57,728 nt of DNA from Chthonomonadaceae bacterium (GCA_025054835.1 JANWZQ010000164.1:1-57728); one strand, 5' to 3'; positions 9,035 through 18,117 are shown, numbered from the stretch's first letter. The notes: generated by a model from the letters alone, not told the origin. Numbers and translations are program-made.

Positions 9035-9144
9035 TCTGGCCTTCCCATGAAAAGATTGCAGGGATTTTGTGAGCCCATCCTCTGCAGGGATCGATGCGGA
9101 GCGTGCGGAAAAGTGCTGTGGACCTTCATCAGGGAGAAGCGATC

Positions 9145-11304
9145 ATGGACGCGCCAGTTATCTTGAGCCGGAGAGAGTTGCTCCAGCTGGGAATGACGGC
9201 CACAGGGCTGGTTCTGGGAGTCGCGATCGATACAGAGGCACAAAAAGCGCCTTCACGAGCGCAACTGTCCCCACGCCTCCACCAACTGAACACCTTCGTT
9301 CACGTCGCCACAGATGGCACAATCACGCTTTATATTCCGCGTGCTGAAGTAGGACAGAGCGCACACTCCACGCTCGCTATGCTGATCGCCGAGGAAATGG
9401 AGGCGGACTGGAACATGGTCCGGGTGAGGCAGGCGCCCCTGCGCCCGGAAGCGGGGGATCAGCGAACTCACGGCATGTCCGTCAGCGTCCTGTGGGAGCC
9501 GCTCCGCAGCGTGGGCGCTACCGCCCGGGAGCTGCTGGTACGGGAAGCCGCACAACGGTGGAACGTCACGCCCGACACATGCCGCGCCCGAAACGGCACT
9601 GTGACGCACGTCTCTACCGGACGCACACTCTCTTTTGGCGCACTGGCGGAGGGCGCGGCAAAGCAGGTGTTGCAGGAACCCGCATCCCTCAAGCCCGATA
9701 CACAGTTCACTCTGATCGGTCGTTCCGTTCGCAGACGCGACACGCTCTCCAAAATCGATGGCACCGCGGTGTATGGAATTGACTTCCGGCTGCCGGGGAT
9801 GGTGTTTGCTGTGATGGCGCGGCCTCCTGTGGCGGGAAGCGCGCCGAACCGGGTGGACGACCGGGATGCGAAGAAAGTGCGTGGCGTGCGGCAGATCCTC
9901 CATCTGGGCGAGCGCGGGGTTGCGGTAGTCGCCGACACAACCTGGACGGCCATTCAGGGACGCAATGCGCTCAAAGTGGAATGGGGAGAGAGCGAGGCCG
10001 CACAGGAGAGCAGCGACGCTCTGCGCACCACACTCTCCGAGGCAGTGAGCCAGCCGGGGAAAGTGGTCTATCGGCAGGGCACTCCCCCGGAGGACGCTGA
10101 TCTGAAATCAGTGGAAGCGCTGTACGAACTGCCGTTCCAGGCGCATGCCCCCATGGAACCGCCGAACTGTACGGCGCGCGTTCAAGGCGGCCGTTGTGAG
10201 CTCTGGCTCGCCACACAGAACCCGGAGCGCGTGCGCCGTGCGGTTGCAGAGGCCCTGCAACTTCCGGTGGAACGCGTCGTGCTGAACCCTCTGATGGGTG
10301 GTGGCAGCTTCGGGCAGGACCGTTCCGGGGTCGCATGCGAGGCTGCGCTGGTCGCACAGAAGGCCGGTCGGCCGGTCAAGCTGCTCTACACGCGCGAGGA
10401 TGACCTGCAGCACGACGACTACCGCCCCGCCAGCGCGCACCGTCTGACGGCTCTGCTGAGCGCGGAGGGCCTGCCTGTCTCTCTGACTCATGCCATCGCC
10501 TCAACACCCCCGACTGCCGGGGACGCTCCAGAAGAGACCGAGCTCTGGGGGGCTGCCGCGTCCCTGTACGCTATACCTCATGTGCAGGTCGAGTACACCC
10601 CGGTCCCCGCGTCTCTGCGTCGTGGCGAATGGCGTTCGGGCAGTCACAGCAACAACGCGTTCGCCATCGAGAGCTTCCTCGACGAGCTGGCTGTCGCCGC
10701 AGGAAAAGATCCCATCGCCTTCCGACTGGCCCTGATTGGCCCCCCGCGCGAAGTAGCATCGCCTGACGGCGCTCCGATCGACACAGGTCGGATGCGGCGT
10801 GTTCTGGAGGTCCTGGCAGACAGAGGGGGCTATGCCAGGCCGTTCGGTGGCGTGCAGGCACGCAGAGGACGTGGCATGGCCTGCCACATCGCGACCGGTA
10901 GTTACTGCGCCCAGTCGGTCGAGCTGGAGGTCGATGCGGACGGCAGAGTGAAGGTAACCCGTGTGGTCTGTGTGGTGGACTGCGGACGAAATGTGCACCC
11001 GGACACCGTGGTAGCACAGGTAGAGGGGAGCATCGCCTACGCGCTGACCGCCGCCCTGAAAGCGTCCATCACAGTCGAGAACGGGCAGGTCATGCAAGCC
11101 AATTTCCACAACTATCCCGTGTTACACATCGGCGAGATGCCGAAGGTAGAGGTGTTCTCCGTTGCCAGCACGGCGCACCCGGGCGGTGTGGGCGTTGTAG
11201 CAGTTCCCCCGCTGGCTCCCGCGCTGTGTAATGCGATCCATGCAGCGACCGGCAAGCGCGTGCGGCGCCTCCCCGTTCGCACTCGCGAGTTGCGTCAACG
11301 GTGA
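9145..11304 (+). CDS. Tat-targeted molybdopterin hydroxylase large-subunit homologue (IorB-like), catalytic Glu replaced
   Basis: A 719-residue protein of the xanthine dehydrogenase/isoquinoline 1-oxidoreductase beta family. It begins with a twin-arginine signal (SRRELLQLGMTATGLVLG), so it is probably exported folded with its cofactor. Family blocks are present: MEPPNCTA, the MGGGSFGQD loop, YRPASAHR and RSGSHSNNAFAIESFLDE. The C-terminal motif that normally reads GGVGEPGTPP, with the catalytic Glu, reads GGVGVVAVPP here. No 2Fe-2S subunit or electron-acceptor gene is adjacent. It may be inactive, use other chemistry or have another role. The ATG at 9145 follows AGGGAGAAG. Its 3' end overlaps convergent comEC by ten bases. 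Confidence 0.82.
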   Translation: MDAPVILSRRELLQLGMTATGLVLGVAIDTEAQKAPSRAQLSPRLHQLNTFVHVATDGTITLYIPRAEVGQSAHSTLAMLIAEEMEADWNMVRVRQAPLRPEAGDQRTHGMSVSVLWEPLRSVGATARELLVREAAQRWNVTPDTCRARNGTVTHVSTGRTLSFGALAEGAAKQVLQEPASLKPDTQFTLIGRSVRRRDTLSKIDGTAVYGIDFRLPGMVFAVMARPPVAGSAPNRVDDRDAKKVRGVRQILHLGERGVAVVADTTWTAIQGRNALKVEWGESEAAQESSDALRTTLSEAVSQPGKVVYRQGTPPEDADLKSVEALYELPFQAHAPMEPPNCTARVQGGRCELWLATQNPERVRRAVAEALQLPVERVVLNPLMGGGSFGQDRSGVACEAALVAQKAGRPVKLLYTREDDLQHDDYRPASAHRLTALLSAEGLPVSLTHAIASTPPTAGDAPEETELWGAAASLYAIPHVQVEYTPVPASLRRGEWRSGSHSNNAFAIESFLDELAVAAGKDPIAFRLALIGPPREVASPDGAPIDTGRMRRVLEVLADRGGYARPFGGVQARRGRGMACHIATGSYCAQSVELEVDADGRVKVTRVVCVVDCGRNVHPDTVVAQVEGSIAYALTAALKASITVENGQVMQANFHNYPVLHIGEMPKVEVFSVASTAHPGGVGVVAVPPLAPALCNAIHAATGKRVRRLPVRTRELRQR

Positions 11305-13826
11305 GATGAGGCCTGCGGATCCTCCCGTAACGTCGGCTCAATGGTCAGCACGGTCCCGTCTGTCCGGCAGGTGATCGCGCCCATGCGGTCGGTGCGGTAG
11401 ATCCTTGCACCTGCCCGCTCCAGCCGCGCGAGCACCTGGCGGCGCGGGTGCCCGTACGCATTGTTTCTTCCCACAGAGATGACGGCCACGCGCGGGCGTA
11501 TCCCGCTCAGGAACTTCTCCGAGGAAGAACTCAGGCTGCCATGATGGCCAACCTTCAGCACATGACACGGTTGCAGCAGCCCGCTCTGGGCCAGCGCCTG
11601 CTCTGCCGGTTCTCCTGCATCGCCAGTGAAGAGGAAAGAGATCTGTCCGTACTCAAGCCGTGCTACAATGCTGGCCTCGTTGTCACTGTCCAGGCCACTG
11701 TCCGACAGATCCTGTCCGGCAGGCGCCAGGATCCGCATCGTTACCCCGTCGTCTGTCTGCCATACCTGCCCGCGACGCGCCGGATGCAGGGGTGTGCCAT
11801 GAGTCCGCGCAGCCTGTAATGCGCTGGCAGCAGGCGCCGAGTCCGACCGTGTGAGCTGCCCGTTGTCCATCAGCAGGCCGGTCGGAAACTGCTGCAACAG
11901 AGTCGCCGCACCGCCGATGTGGTCCGCATCCGGGTGTGTGAGGATCAGCGCATCGATCCGGTTGATCCCGCGCCATCGCAGGTAGGGCGCAACCACGAGC
12001 CGCCCCATGTCGTCCTCGCCATCCGCAGTGATGTTGCCCGCGTCTATCAGCAACGTTTTGCCGCAGGGGGTCTCAATCACGGCAGCGTCCCCCTGACCGA
12101 CATCCAGAAACGTGACGCGCAGTTCCTGCGAAGGGCGCCGCGCAAAAACCCCTGTCGTCACAACGAGCAGGAGGACCATTACAAGACCGGCGGCCCATCG
12201 TGGGTGCATCTGCCATCCCCTCGTTCTACTCTGGCCTCCTATCCTCGCTGGATACCTCCACCATCGGGAAAACGCCAGTACGCTCGCTCCGCAGAGGACG
12301 ACCCACCAGACCGGCGGGGAGATCACGTTGATGCTGGATAGCGGCAACCGGGAGCAGAAAGCCACCCAGGAGAGCAGGCACGCCATCAGGAAGTCCAGCA
12401 CGCGATCCGGCACTGCAGACAACCACGGATGTATCGCCTCGAGCGCGGCTGCGGAGAAGCCCAGGGCAATGATCATGCCCATTGCAGGCACTGCGGGCCC
12501 GTTGGCAATCAACCCGCTCAGTGAGACCGTGTTGAAGTAGCAGGCTGTTAGCGGGGCAGTCCCCGCCTGCGCACACAGAGTCAGGAGCAGACAGGCCATC
12601 AGTGTCGTGGCCGTAGCACGGACGATACGTGCCCCGGGCCAGTCCCCCCGGATTGCGTCCTCAACCCGCCTCACCAGTGGTTGTGTGCAGGGCCATAACA
12701 CGGCGATGGCGATCACGGCGGCGTAGGACAGCTGGAAGCCGATGTGGAACAGGTTGTGCGGGCTCATGAGGAGCGCGATCAGGGCCGACAGCGCCACGGC
12801 ACTGGCAAAGTCCGGCTCACGGTCCAGCAGCATCCCGATCAGTACGACGGTCGCCATGAGCGTGGCGCGCAGGACGGAAGGGCTCAGGTCCGCCATGAGC
12901 GCGAAGACCCAGATCGCGCCCAGCGCCACCGCGTACGTTGCGCGATACCCCATGCCGAACAGGCGCAGCACGGCCAGCACCAGCACGGTGACCAGCGCCA
13001 CATTCAAGCCGGAGGTAGCGAGCAGATGCGCAGTTCCGGTGCGCTGGAAGGCGTCCCGGACGGAACCGGGCAGGGCGTCTCTGGCGCCAACCAGAATACC
13101 GTTGAGCAGGGCAGCATGCGTCGCAGGCATCGTCCGGTGGGCATGTTCCATCACGGCCTCCCGCAGCTCATAGGCCATGCGACGCAGAGGGTTGCTGTGT
13201 ATGCCCGGTCGGGCCAGTATGTCCCAGTCTTCTTTCCGGCGGACGCGCAACGTGGCGTGAATGCCAGCGCGAGCGAGGTAGGCACGTAGATCAAGTGCGC
13301 CGGGGTTTCGTGCGGTGTCCGGGATTTCCAGCCTGCCTCGCAGGCGTACAGTGTCCCCGTAGCGGGGCAGAGAAAGGTCCGTACGGGCAGAGGTTTCTCC
13401 TGTGGAAGCGGCAGGAGCATACACTCGCACGTGGCCGGAGACGCGGAACGGGGGCGCAGCAGGATCCGGCGTCGCGCCAGTTACCGCGAGGGTGAACTGC
13501 GCGATCGGCGGGGCATGTCCGGTGGCGGTAAAATCATGCTCGACATCAGAGTCGACAGTTCCTGTTAGCGTCAGGATCCCCGGGGCCAGCGTGGCAACGT
13601 CATCCGGCGGACGTACGGTTACCGTATGGTATCGGAGACCTCCGAGCAGGGCGAACACCAGCACCATGGTGACCGGCATCCAGAACGCCCCGCGGATCAC
13701 GACCAGTAACGCGCACAGCACGGTAACGCCGGCAAGCCCGTACAACCCCTGCACGGAGTACCTTTCGGCCAGCAGAATGCCTGCACTGCAGGCCACGGTC
13801 ATGGCTACCAGTGGCCGCGTGCCCAT
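11295..13826 (-). CDS. comEC: DNA uptake channel ComEC/Rec2
   Basis: An 843-residue polytopic membrane protein in the usual ComEC order. An N-terminal membrane segment is followed by an extracytoplasmic OB-like domain (about 70-200), then the ComEC transmembrane competence domain with LLATSGLNVALV and SPSVLRATLMA. A C-terminal metallo-beta-lactamase domain carries FLDVGQGDAAVIETP, then THPDADHIGG and GHHGSLSSS. It forms the inner-membrane channel for single-stranded DNA in natural transformation, and its lactamase domain may degrade the non-entering strand. All three domains are intact. It is transcribed leftward after dciA; comEA and pilus genes are not in the window. Confidence 0.93.
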   Translation of the reverse strand: MGTRPLVAMTVACSAGILLAERYSVQGLYGLAGVTVLCALLVVIRGAFWMPVTMVLVFALLGGLRYHTVTVRPPDDVATLAPGILTLTGTVDSDVEHDFTATGHAPPIAQFTLAVTGATPDPAAPPFRVSGHVRVYAPAASTGETSARTDLSLPRYGDTVRLRGRLEIPDTARNPGALDLRAYLARAGIHATLRVRRKEDWDILARPGIHSNPLRRMAYELREAVMEHAHRTMPATHAALLNGILVGARDALPGSVRDAFQRTGTAHLLATSGLNVALVTVLVLAVLRLFGMGYRATYAVALGAIWVFALMADLSPSVLRATLMATVVLIGMLLDREPDFASAVALSALIALLMSPHNLFHIGFQLSYAAVIAIAVLWPCTQPLVRRVEDAIRGDWPGARIVRATATTLMACLLLTLCAQAGTAPLTACYFNTVSLSGLIANGPAVPAMGMIIALGFSAAALEAIHPWLSAVPDRVLDFLMACLLSWVAFCSRLPLSSINVISPPVWWVVLCGASVLAFSRWWRYPARIGGQSRTRGWQMHPRWAAGLVMVLLLVVTTGVFARRPSQELRVTFLDVGQGDAAVIETPCGKTLLIDAGNITADGEDDMGRLVVAPYLRWRGINRIDALILTHPDADHIGGAATLLQQFPTGLLMDNGQLTRSDSAPAASALQAARTHGTPLHPARRGQVWQTDDGVTMRILAPAGQDLSDSGLDSDNEASIVARLEYGQISFLFTGDAGEPAEQALAQSGLLQPCHVLKVGHHGSLSSSSEKFLSGIRPRVAVISVGRNNAYGHPRRQVLARLERAGARIYRTDRMGAITCRTDGTVLTIEPTLREDPQASSHR

Positions 13827-13892
13827 GCCTCTCGCCCCCCAGAGCTCCGAGGTACCATTCGCATTGCTCTCTTCTCGAGTCAGACAGGCCCC

Positions 13893-14618
13893 TCACGCGT
13901 TCAGCCGGCATATCGGGCATACCGGGTAGTCGGTCTTGTGCGTGGCACCGCACTTCGGGCAGACGCGCCAACCGCGTTCCAGACGCCAGTGCCGCAACCG
14001 GGCATCCAGTGCCACGCACCGGGCAATGCGGGTCCGGATCGCGTTGTCCTTGATGGAGATGAGCGCATGCAAGCGGGAACGTAACTCCGCTTTCTCCGCC
14101 GGGTCCAGAACGACTGCCTGCAACTCTTCCATGGAGGGGGCTTCTTGCTCGGGCGTCCTCTCCACGGTCGGGACTCCCTGAGCACGAAACACGATGTCCT
14201 GAATGATCGGTGCGCCCAGCAGGCAGTTGAGTGAGTGGAGGATGCGCGCCTTGTGAAAGGTTAGCTCATGTGACCAGACCGAGCTGCGCGTGCGGACAAA
14301 TAGAATGCCATCGCGCACCGCCTCCGGCTGTGTTGCCGCCGCTGCCTGCGGTCCGACCGCGCGCGACCAGCAGGCGAGCGCAAGGCTCTCCAGGATCCGT
14401 GTGGCGCTCTGCATCCCGTAGATCGCACCGGTCAGTGCTTCCGCGAGAGGGCTGTCCTGCCTCCCGATGAGCGCCGGTTGCCGCGCCAGCGGGCTGGAAG
14501 AGCGCGGAGGTACCGGTTCGCGATCAGGACGTAGCCCGGACGCCGTTGCTGGCGATTTCTTCGACAGGTTGCTCTTTTCGCCGGCTCCTTGCGGTCTTCT
14601 CGGTCTTTCCTCTGGCAT
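13893..14618 (-). CDS. DciA/DUF721 family protein with C-terminal zinc ribbon
   Basis: A 241-residue protein. Residues about 60-150 form the DUF721 domain (ALACWSRAVGPQAAAAT, then LFVRTRSSVWSHELTFHKARIL). This domain defines DciA, the ancestral loader or operator of the replicative helicase DnaB. The N-terminal 60 residues are low-complexity. The C-terminus ends in a four-cysteine ribbon, Cys220, Cys223, Cys234 and Cys237 (CPKC...CPIC), not part of the minimal domain. The start overlaps the recF end by 95 bases. The position next to recF, oriC and dnaA supports a role in initiation. The ribosome site at the chosen ATG is poor, so a shorter protein is possible. Confidence 0.78.
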   Translation of the reverse strand: MPEERPRRPQGAGEKSNLSKKSPATASGLRPDREPVPPRSSSPLARQPALIGRQDSPLAEALTGAIYGMQSATRILESLALACWSRAVGPQAAAATQPEAVRDGILFVRTRSSVWSHELTFHKARILHSLNCLLGAPIIQDIVFRAQGVPTVERTPEQEAPSMEELQAVVLDPAEKAELRSRLHALISIKDNAIRTRIARCVALDARLRHWRLERGWRVCPKCGATHKTDYPVCPICRLNA

Positions 14619-15795
14619 CGGGTGTCACCGTTCCGGCCACAACACAAAACGTCCGTGCCCCGGCAAGGATCTCTTTCGGGAAGGCGTTCAGACTGGTACA
14701 GGTCAGGAAGGTCTGGCAACGCCGCTGCACCCAGCGCAGCAGGTGCTGGCGGCGCGCGTCATCCAGATCGCTCATCACGTCGTCCAGCAGCATCACAGGG
14801 GGTTCGCCAACGAGGTTCTGGATCAGCTGAAACTCCGCGAGCTTCAGCGCGAGAACGACAGTGCGTTGTTGCCCCTGAGATCCGTAGATCCGCGCATCCG
14901 CGCCGTTGATCCGGAAGCAGAGATCGTCACGCTGCGGGCCGATCAGGGTGGTCCCCCGGCGTATCTCTTCCATACGGCAGGCGATCAGCTGCTCCCGGAA
15001 CCGTTGTGCGACTGCCTCCGTGTCGTTCAGGTTTACAGCCACCGTGGAGTCGCTCGTGCTCGCCTTCCGCTCTTCTACCGGAAGATTGGAAGGCAGGGGA
15101 AAGCTGGGAACATACTGGATCTCCAACCCTTCTTTACCGTCCGTCAGTTCCCGCTGCACCTGATCGGCAAGAGGCGAGAGACGTTCGATGTAGAACTGAC
15201 GCTTCTGCAGCAGACGCGTCCCATAGCAGATCAGTTGTTCATCCCAAGCGTCAAGGCCACTTTCCTCAATGTAGCGGGGGCGTTCACGCAGATCCTTCAG
15301 CAGACGATTGCGATTGGCCAGCACCCGCTTGTAGTGCCCCAGATCGTAGACATAGCGCGGACTGACCTGCGATATTTCCACATTCAGGAAGTGCCGGCGG
15401 TCTGCGGGCTCTCCGGTGATGATCTTCAGATCGATCGCGCCGAAAGAGACGGCGTTGAACTGCCCGAGCAGATCCAGGACGCGTTCGCGCTTCATGCCGT
15501 TGATGCGAACGGTTTTCCGGTCGCCCTGTTGCACGGAGATCTGCAGTTCTGCGTCACCCTCCTGCTCGCGCTCTATCTCCGCAGTGACGTGTGCGGCCTC
15601 AGCGCCATGGTGGATGAGTTCCGAGTCCCTGCTAACCCTTGGCGAGCGTGTGGTGGCTAGAAGGAATATCGCCTCAAGGATGTTGGTTTTGCCCTGCGCG
15701 TTCTCCCCGTGCAGGATGTTCAGACCCTCTCCGGGATCAAGGGTTAGATCCCTGTAGTTGCGGAAGCAGTGCAGCTTCAACTGGCAGACACGCAT
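14524..15795 (-). CDS. recF: DNA replication and repair protein RecF
   Basis: A 423-residue SMC-like ATPase. It starts with the RecF signature LKLHCFRNYRDLTLDPGEGL, then Walker A GENAQGKTN at 30-38, the ABC-type signature YGSQGQQRTVVLALK, and Walker B MLLDDVMSDLD near 341. RecF binds gapped DNA and helps RecO and RecR load RecA. The C-terminal 40 residues are a basic tail beyond the usual end and overlap dciA. It is the first gene on the left of the origin region and is read away from it. dnaN, often found between dnaA and recF, is absent here. Confidence 0.93.
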   Translation of the reverse strand: MRVCQLKLHCFRNYRDLTLDPGEGLNILHGENAQGKTNILEAIFLLATTRSPRVSRDSELIHHGAEAAHVTAEIEREQEGDAELQISVQQGDRKTVRINGMKRERVLDLLGQFNAVSFGAIDLKIITGEPADRRHFLNVEISQVSPRYVYDLGHYKRVLANRNRLLKDLRERPRYIEESGLDAWDEQLICYGTRLLQKRQFYIERLSPLADQVQRELTDGKEGLEIQYVPSFPLPSNLPVEERKASTSDSTVAVNLNDTEAVAQRFREQLIACRMEEIRRGTTLIGPQRDDLCFRINGADARIYGSQGQQRTVVLALKLAEFQLIQNLVGEPPVMLLDDVMSDLDDARRQHLLRWVQRRCQTFLTCTSLNAFPKEILAGARTFCVVAGTVTPDARGKTEKTARSRRKEQPVEEIASNGVRATS

Positions 15796-16145
15796 GCGTG
15801 CGCAGGCTCCGTTCTGTCGCGTTTCTGTCTGAATGATATCATACCTTTACCGGGTTCATTGATCGGCTCTTCCGGTCTGTCTTCAGCGTGTTGTTTCTCT
15901 GGCAGGTTTCAACCGATACACGGGGTGTGCCGGAACTCCAGAAATAACCACTGTTTCTTTCTTATATAAAGAGTCTTATGGTGCTTATGCTTATCTGGTG
16001 AATTTGGTGAATAACTCCTCGCAGAGAGGGGGCAAACCTCTCCTCCGCTCTACGGTAGATGTGAGTATTTGACAGAATTGGATACTCAAAGAGCCTCAAA
16101 AGTAGTTTTAATGTGTCTACTATTTTTACTCTGAGACCGGGTCAA

Positions 16146-16170
16146 GTTATTCACCAAGTTGGTGAATAAC
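16146..16170. repeat. Perfect palindrome of two head-to-head DnaA-box-like sites
   Basis: Two TTATTCACC boxes face each other with a five-base centre (AAGTT), giving 12-bp perfect arms around a single central G at 16158. Confidence 0.85.
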
Positions 16171-16267
16171 CTGGTGGATAACCGGGCAGTTATTCACCAG
16201 AATTCACCGGAGCGGAGACTGGCAGGGCCTCTGCAGGGCAGTTATTCACCAGAATTCACCAGAATTC

Positions 16268-16302
16268 ACCAAGTTATTCACCAACTTGGTGAATAACTTG
16301 GT
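16268..16302. repeat. Second, longer box palindrome at the dnaA side of oriC
   Basis: The same box pair as at 16146-16170 but with arms extended to 17 bp on each side of a central C at 16285. The inner 12 bases of the arms are identical in both palindromes, pointing to selection for the paired arrangement. It lies about 95 bases from the dnaA stop codon. Confidence 0.85.
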
Positions 16303-16397
16303 TTAAGTACAGGTTCAGGCCAGAAAGTTATACACGAAGGGCTTGATTCCGGGCACTTTCTGCAAGTGCAAAGGGCTGGAATGCGGGTTTCTACAGA

Positions 16398-17969
16398 CTA
16401 AACTGACAGAACCGCTGACAACTTGCGGACCAGCTGCGCGATGTCTGCATCTACTTCCATCAGGGCGCGTACTTTCTGGTAGGCGTGTACGATCGTTGTG
16501 TGGTCTCTCCCGCCAAGCGCGGCTCCGATGACCCGTGTGTTCACTTCCGGCAATAACTCCCGGCACAAGTACATGGCGATGTGGCGAGCCAGCGAGACGT
16601 CCTTGTTGCGACTGGTTCCCTTGATCGCTGCCGGCGTGGTGCCGAACTGCTCGGCTACCGCCGCCAGGATTTCTTCCACGGTCACCTTGCGGTAGCGGAT
16701 CGGCTTCTCAATGAAGTACTCGCTCAGCGCATCATGGGCCAGCTCCGGCGTGATGGGTACTTTCATGATGGAGGAGTAGGCGATCAGTTTTGTCAGTGCG
16801 CCCTCCAGTGCCCTGATATTGGACTGGATGGCGCTGGCAATGTATTCCAGCACCTCATCAGGCACATCGGCCCTTTCCCGGTTACGGCACTGTTGCAGGA
16901 TCGCGATCCGCGTCTCCAGCTCCGGGGGACCGATGTCCGCGATGAGACCACTCTGAAACCGGGAGCGCAGGCGCTCGTCCATGGTATTCAGGTCGCGTGG
17001 GCTTCGGTCGCTGGCAATGACAATCTGTTTGCCTCCCTGATAGAGCGAGTTGAACGTGTGAAAAAATTCTTCTTTGGTGTGCTCTTTGCCCGCAATGAAC
17101 TGCACGTCGTCGACCAGCCATACGTCGATCTCCCGGTACTGCCGGCGAAAGTTCTCGGTAGCGTGCTCGCGCAATGCCGCAATGTAGCTCTGCGCAAACA
17201 GCTCCCCGGAGATATAAGCCACGCGCAGATCCGGGCGTTTCCTCCGGATCTCGTGAGCGATGCCATGGAGCAGATGCGTTTTGCCCAGACCCGGCGCACT
17301 GTACAGAAAGAGGGGATTGTAAACCTCGCCCGGGCGGGCTGCTACCTGAACCGCCCCGGCGTGGGCCAGACGGTTAGAGCGGCCGACCAGAAAGTTCTCA
17401 AAGATGTAACGCTCGTTCAGGGGCAGGCAGGGAACGGGTAACGACTCCGGAGTGTCCCGCTTCCCCCGGTGCGCGTGTGCTTCCTGCGCGGTCGTTTGCT
17501 TCTTACCCGTGGGGGTAGCAGGAGAGTTCGGGCGGCTGGCCGTTGCGGTGGCCTCGCGATGGGAAGGGTGCGGAGCGGGCTTTACCAGATCGATCTCCTC
17601 CGGGTCGTCCAGAGGCAGAGTCGGCTGAGCGCTCGATGCAGCGGGCTTCCCTGCGCCTCGTCGCGCAGGACTGCTGGCGTCACGAGGAAGTACAACAAAC
17701 TGCACCTGAATGCCTGTGGCGTCCAGATGGAATTCCAGGGCGCTGCGGATTGAATTGACCGCCTTTTTCTCCAGCCAATCTCGCGCGTACGGGCTCGCAA
17801 CCCCTAGGGTGATCACGTTATTCTCGCGCTTGAGGGGAACGATCGGGCGAATGTAAGTCTCGAAGGTGACAACGGGGACTTTGCCAGCGAGCATGTGGAG
17901 GCACAGGTCCCATACGCCGCTCAGAGCGTCAACACGATCGTCCTCTCCGAATTCGAGTTGTCCGCTCAC
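16398..17969 (-). CDS. dnaA: Chromosomal replication initiator protein DnaA
   Basis: A 523-residue protein with all four DnaA domains. Domain I (about 10-90) includes WDLCLHMLAGKVPVVTFETYI. Domain II is a long low-complexity linker. The AAA+ domain has Walker A APGLGKTH near 225-232 and Walker B VWLVDDVQF near 283-291. The C-terminal helix-turn-helix carries ALGGRDHTTIVHA. It binds the boxes in the adjacent intergenic region and opens the origin. A longer frame exists upstream, but the GTG at 17969 has an excellent GGGAGGA site and starts just before domain I. The gene is read toward the origin from a TTGCGC/TATAAT promoter about 110 bases upstream. Confidence 0.95.
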   Translation of the reverse strand: MSGQLEFGEDDRVDALSGVWDLCLHMLAGKVPVVTFETYIRPIVPLKRENNVITLGVASPYARDWLEKKAVNSIRSALEFHLDATGIQVQFVVLPRDASSPARRGAGKPAASSAQPTLPLDDPEEIDLVKPAPHPSHREATATASRPNSPATPTGKKQTTAQEAHAHRGKRDTPESLPVPCLPLNERYIFENFLVGRSNRLAHAGAVQVAARPGEVYNPLFLYSAPGLGKTHLLHGIAHEIRRKRPDLRVAYISGELFAQSYIAALREHATENFRRQYREIDVWLVDDVQFIAGKEHTKEEFFHTFNSLYQGGKQIVIASDRSPRDLNTMDERLRSRFQSGLIADIGPPELETRIAILQQCRNRERADVPDEVLEYIASAIQSNIRALEGALTKLIAYSSIMKVPITPELAHDALSEYFIEKPIRYRKVTVEEILAAVAEQFGTTPAAIKGTSRNKDVSLARHIAMYLCRELLPEVNTRVIGAALGGRDHTTIVHAYQKVRALMEVDADIAQLVRKLSAVLSV

Positions 17970-18081
17970 CCTGTTCCTCCCGTGCTCCGTCCGCTTGCCC
18001 GCCTGCATCGATGGGACGCGGCTTCTCATCAGGACAGCGCGACGTGCAGAGAGCCCTGCGCCGCCCGTCCAGGAATGGCAG

Positions 18082-18110
18082 ATTATAGCAAATATTCCCC
18101 CCGTGCGCAA
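18082..18110 (-). promoter_or_regulatory. Predicted sigma-70 promoter of dnaA
   Basis: On the minus strand, TTGCGC (18105-18110), a 17-base spacer, and TATAAT (18082-18087) preceded by TGC. This is a good vegetative promoter with an extended -10. It would give a leader of about 105 bases before the GTG start of dnaA. Confidence 0.65.
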
Positions 18111-18117
18111 GGAGCGG

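Larger units (their letters stand above)
15796..16397 (+). other. oriC: Probable chromosomal replication origin (oriC) between recF and dnaA
   Basis: About 600 bases hold no gene. Seven exact copies of TTATTCACC occur: plus strand at 16147, 16190, 16242 and 16274; minus strand at 16006-16014, 16161-16169 and 16288-16296. TTATCCACC sits on the minus strand at 16173-16181 and GAATTCACC at 16200, 16252 and 16262. These resemble DnaA boxes (classical TTATCCACA) with T at position 5 and C at position 9. AT-rich stretches at about 15945-16015 and 16085-16135 lie left of the main box cluster and could be the unwinding element. Position beside dnaA and recF, and gene orientation away from it, support an origin. 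Confidence 0.85.

Noticed and set aside
14467-15660. A 397-codon plus-strand open frame opposite recF
   Set aside because: Antisense to an intact RecF with Walker A, signature and Walker B motifs.
16146-16302. A short CRISPR-like array in the repeat-rich region near dnaA
   Set aside because: The repeats are nine-base boxes in both orientations with irregular spacing, as in an origin; no 25-40-base direct repeats and no cas genes.
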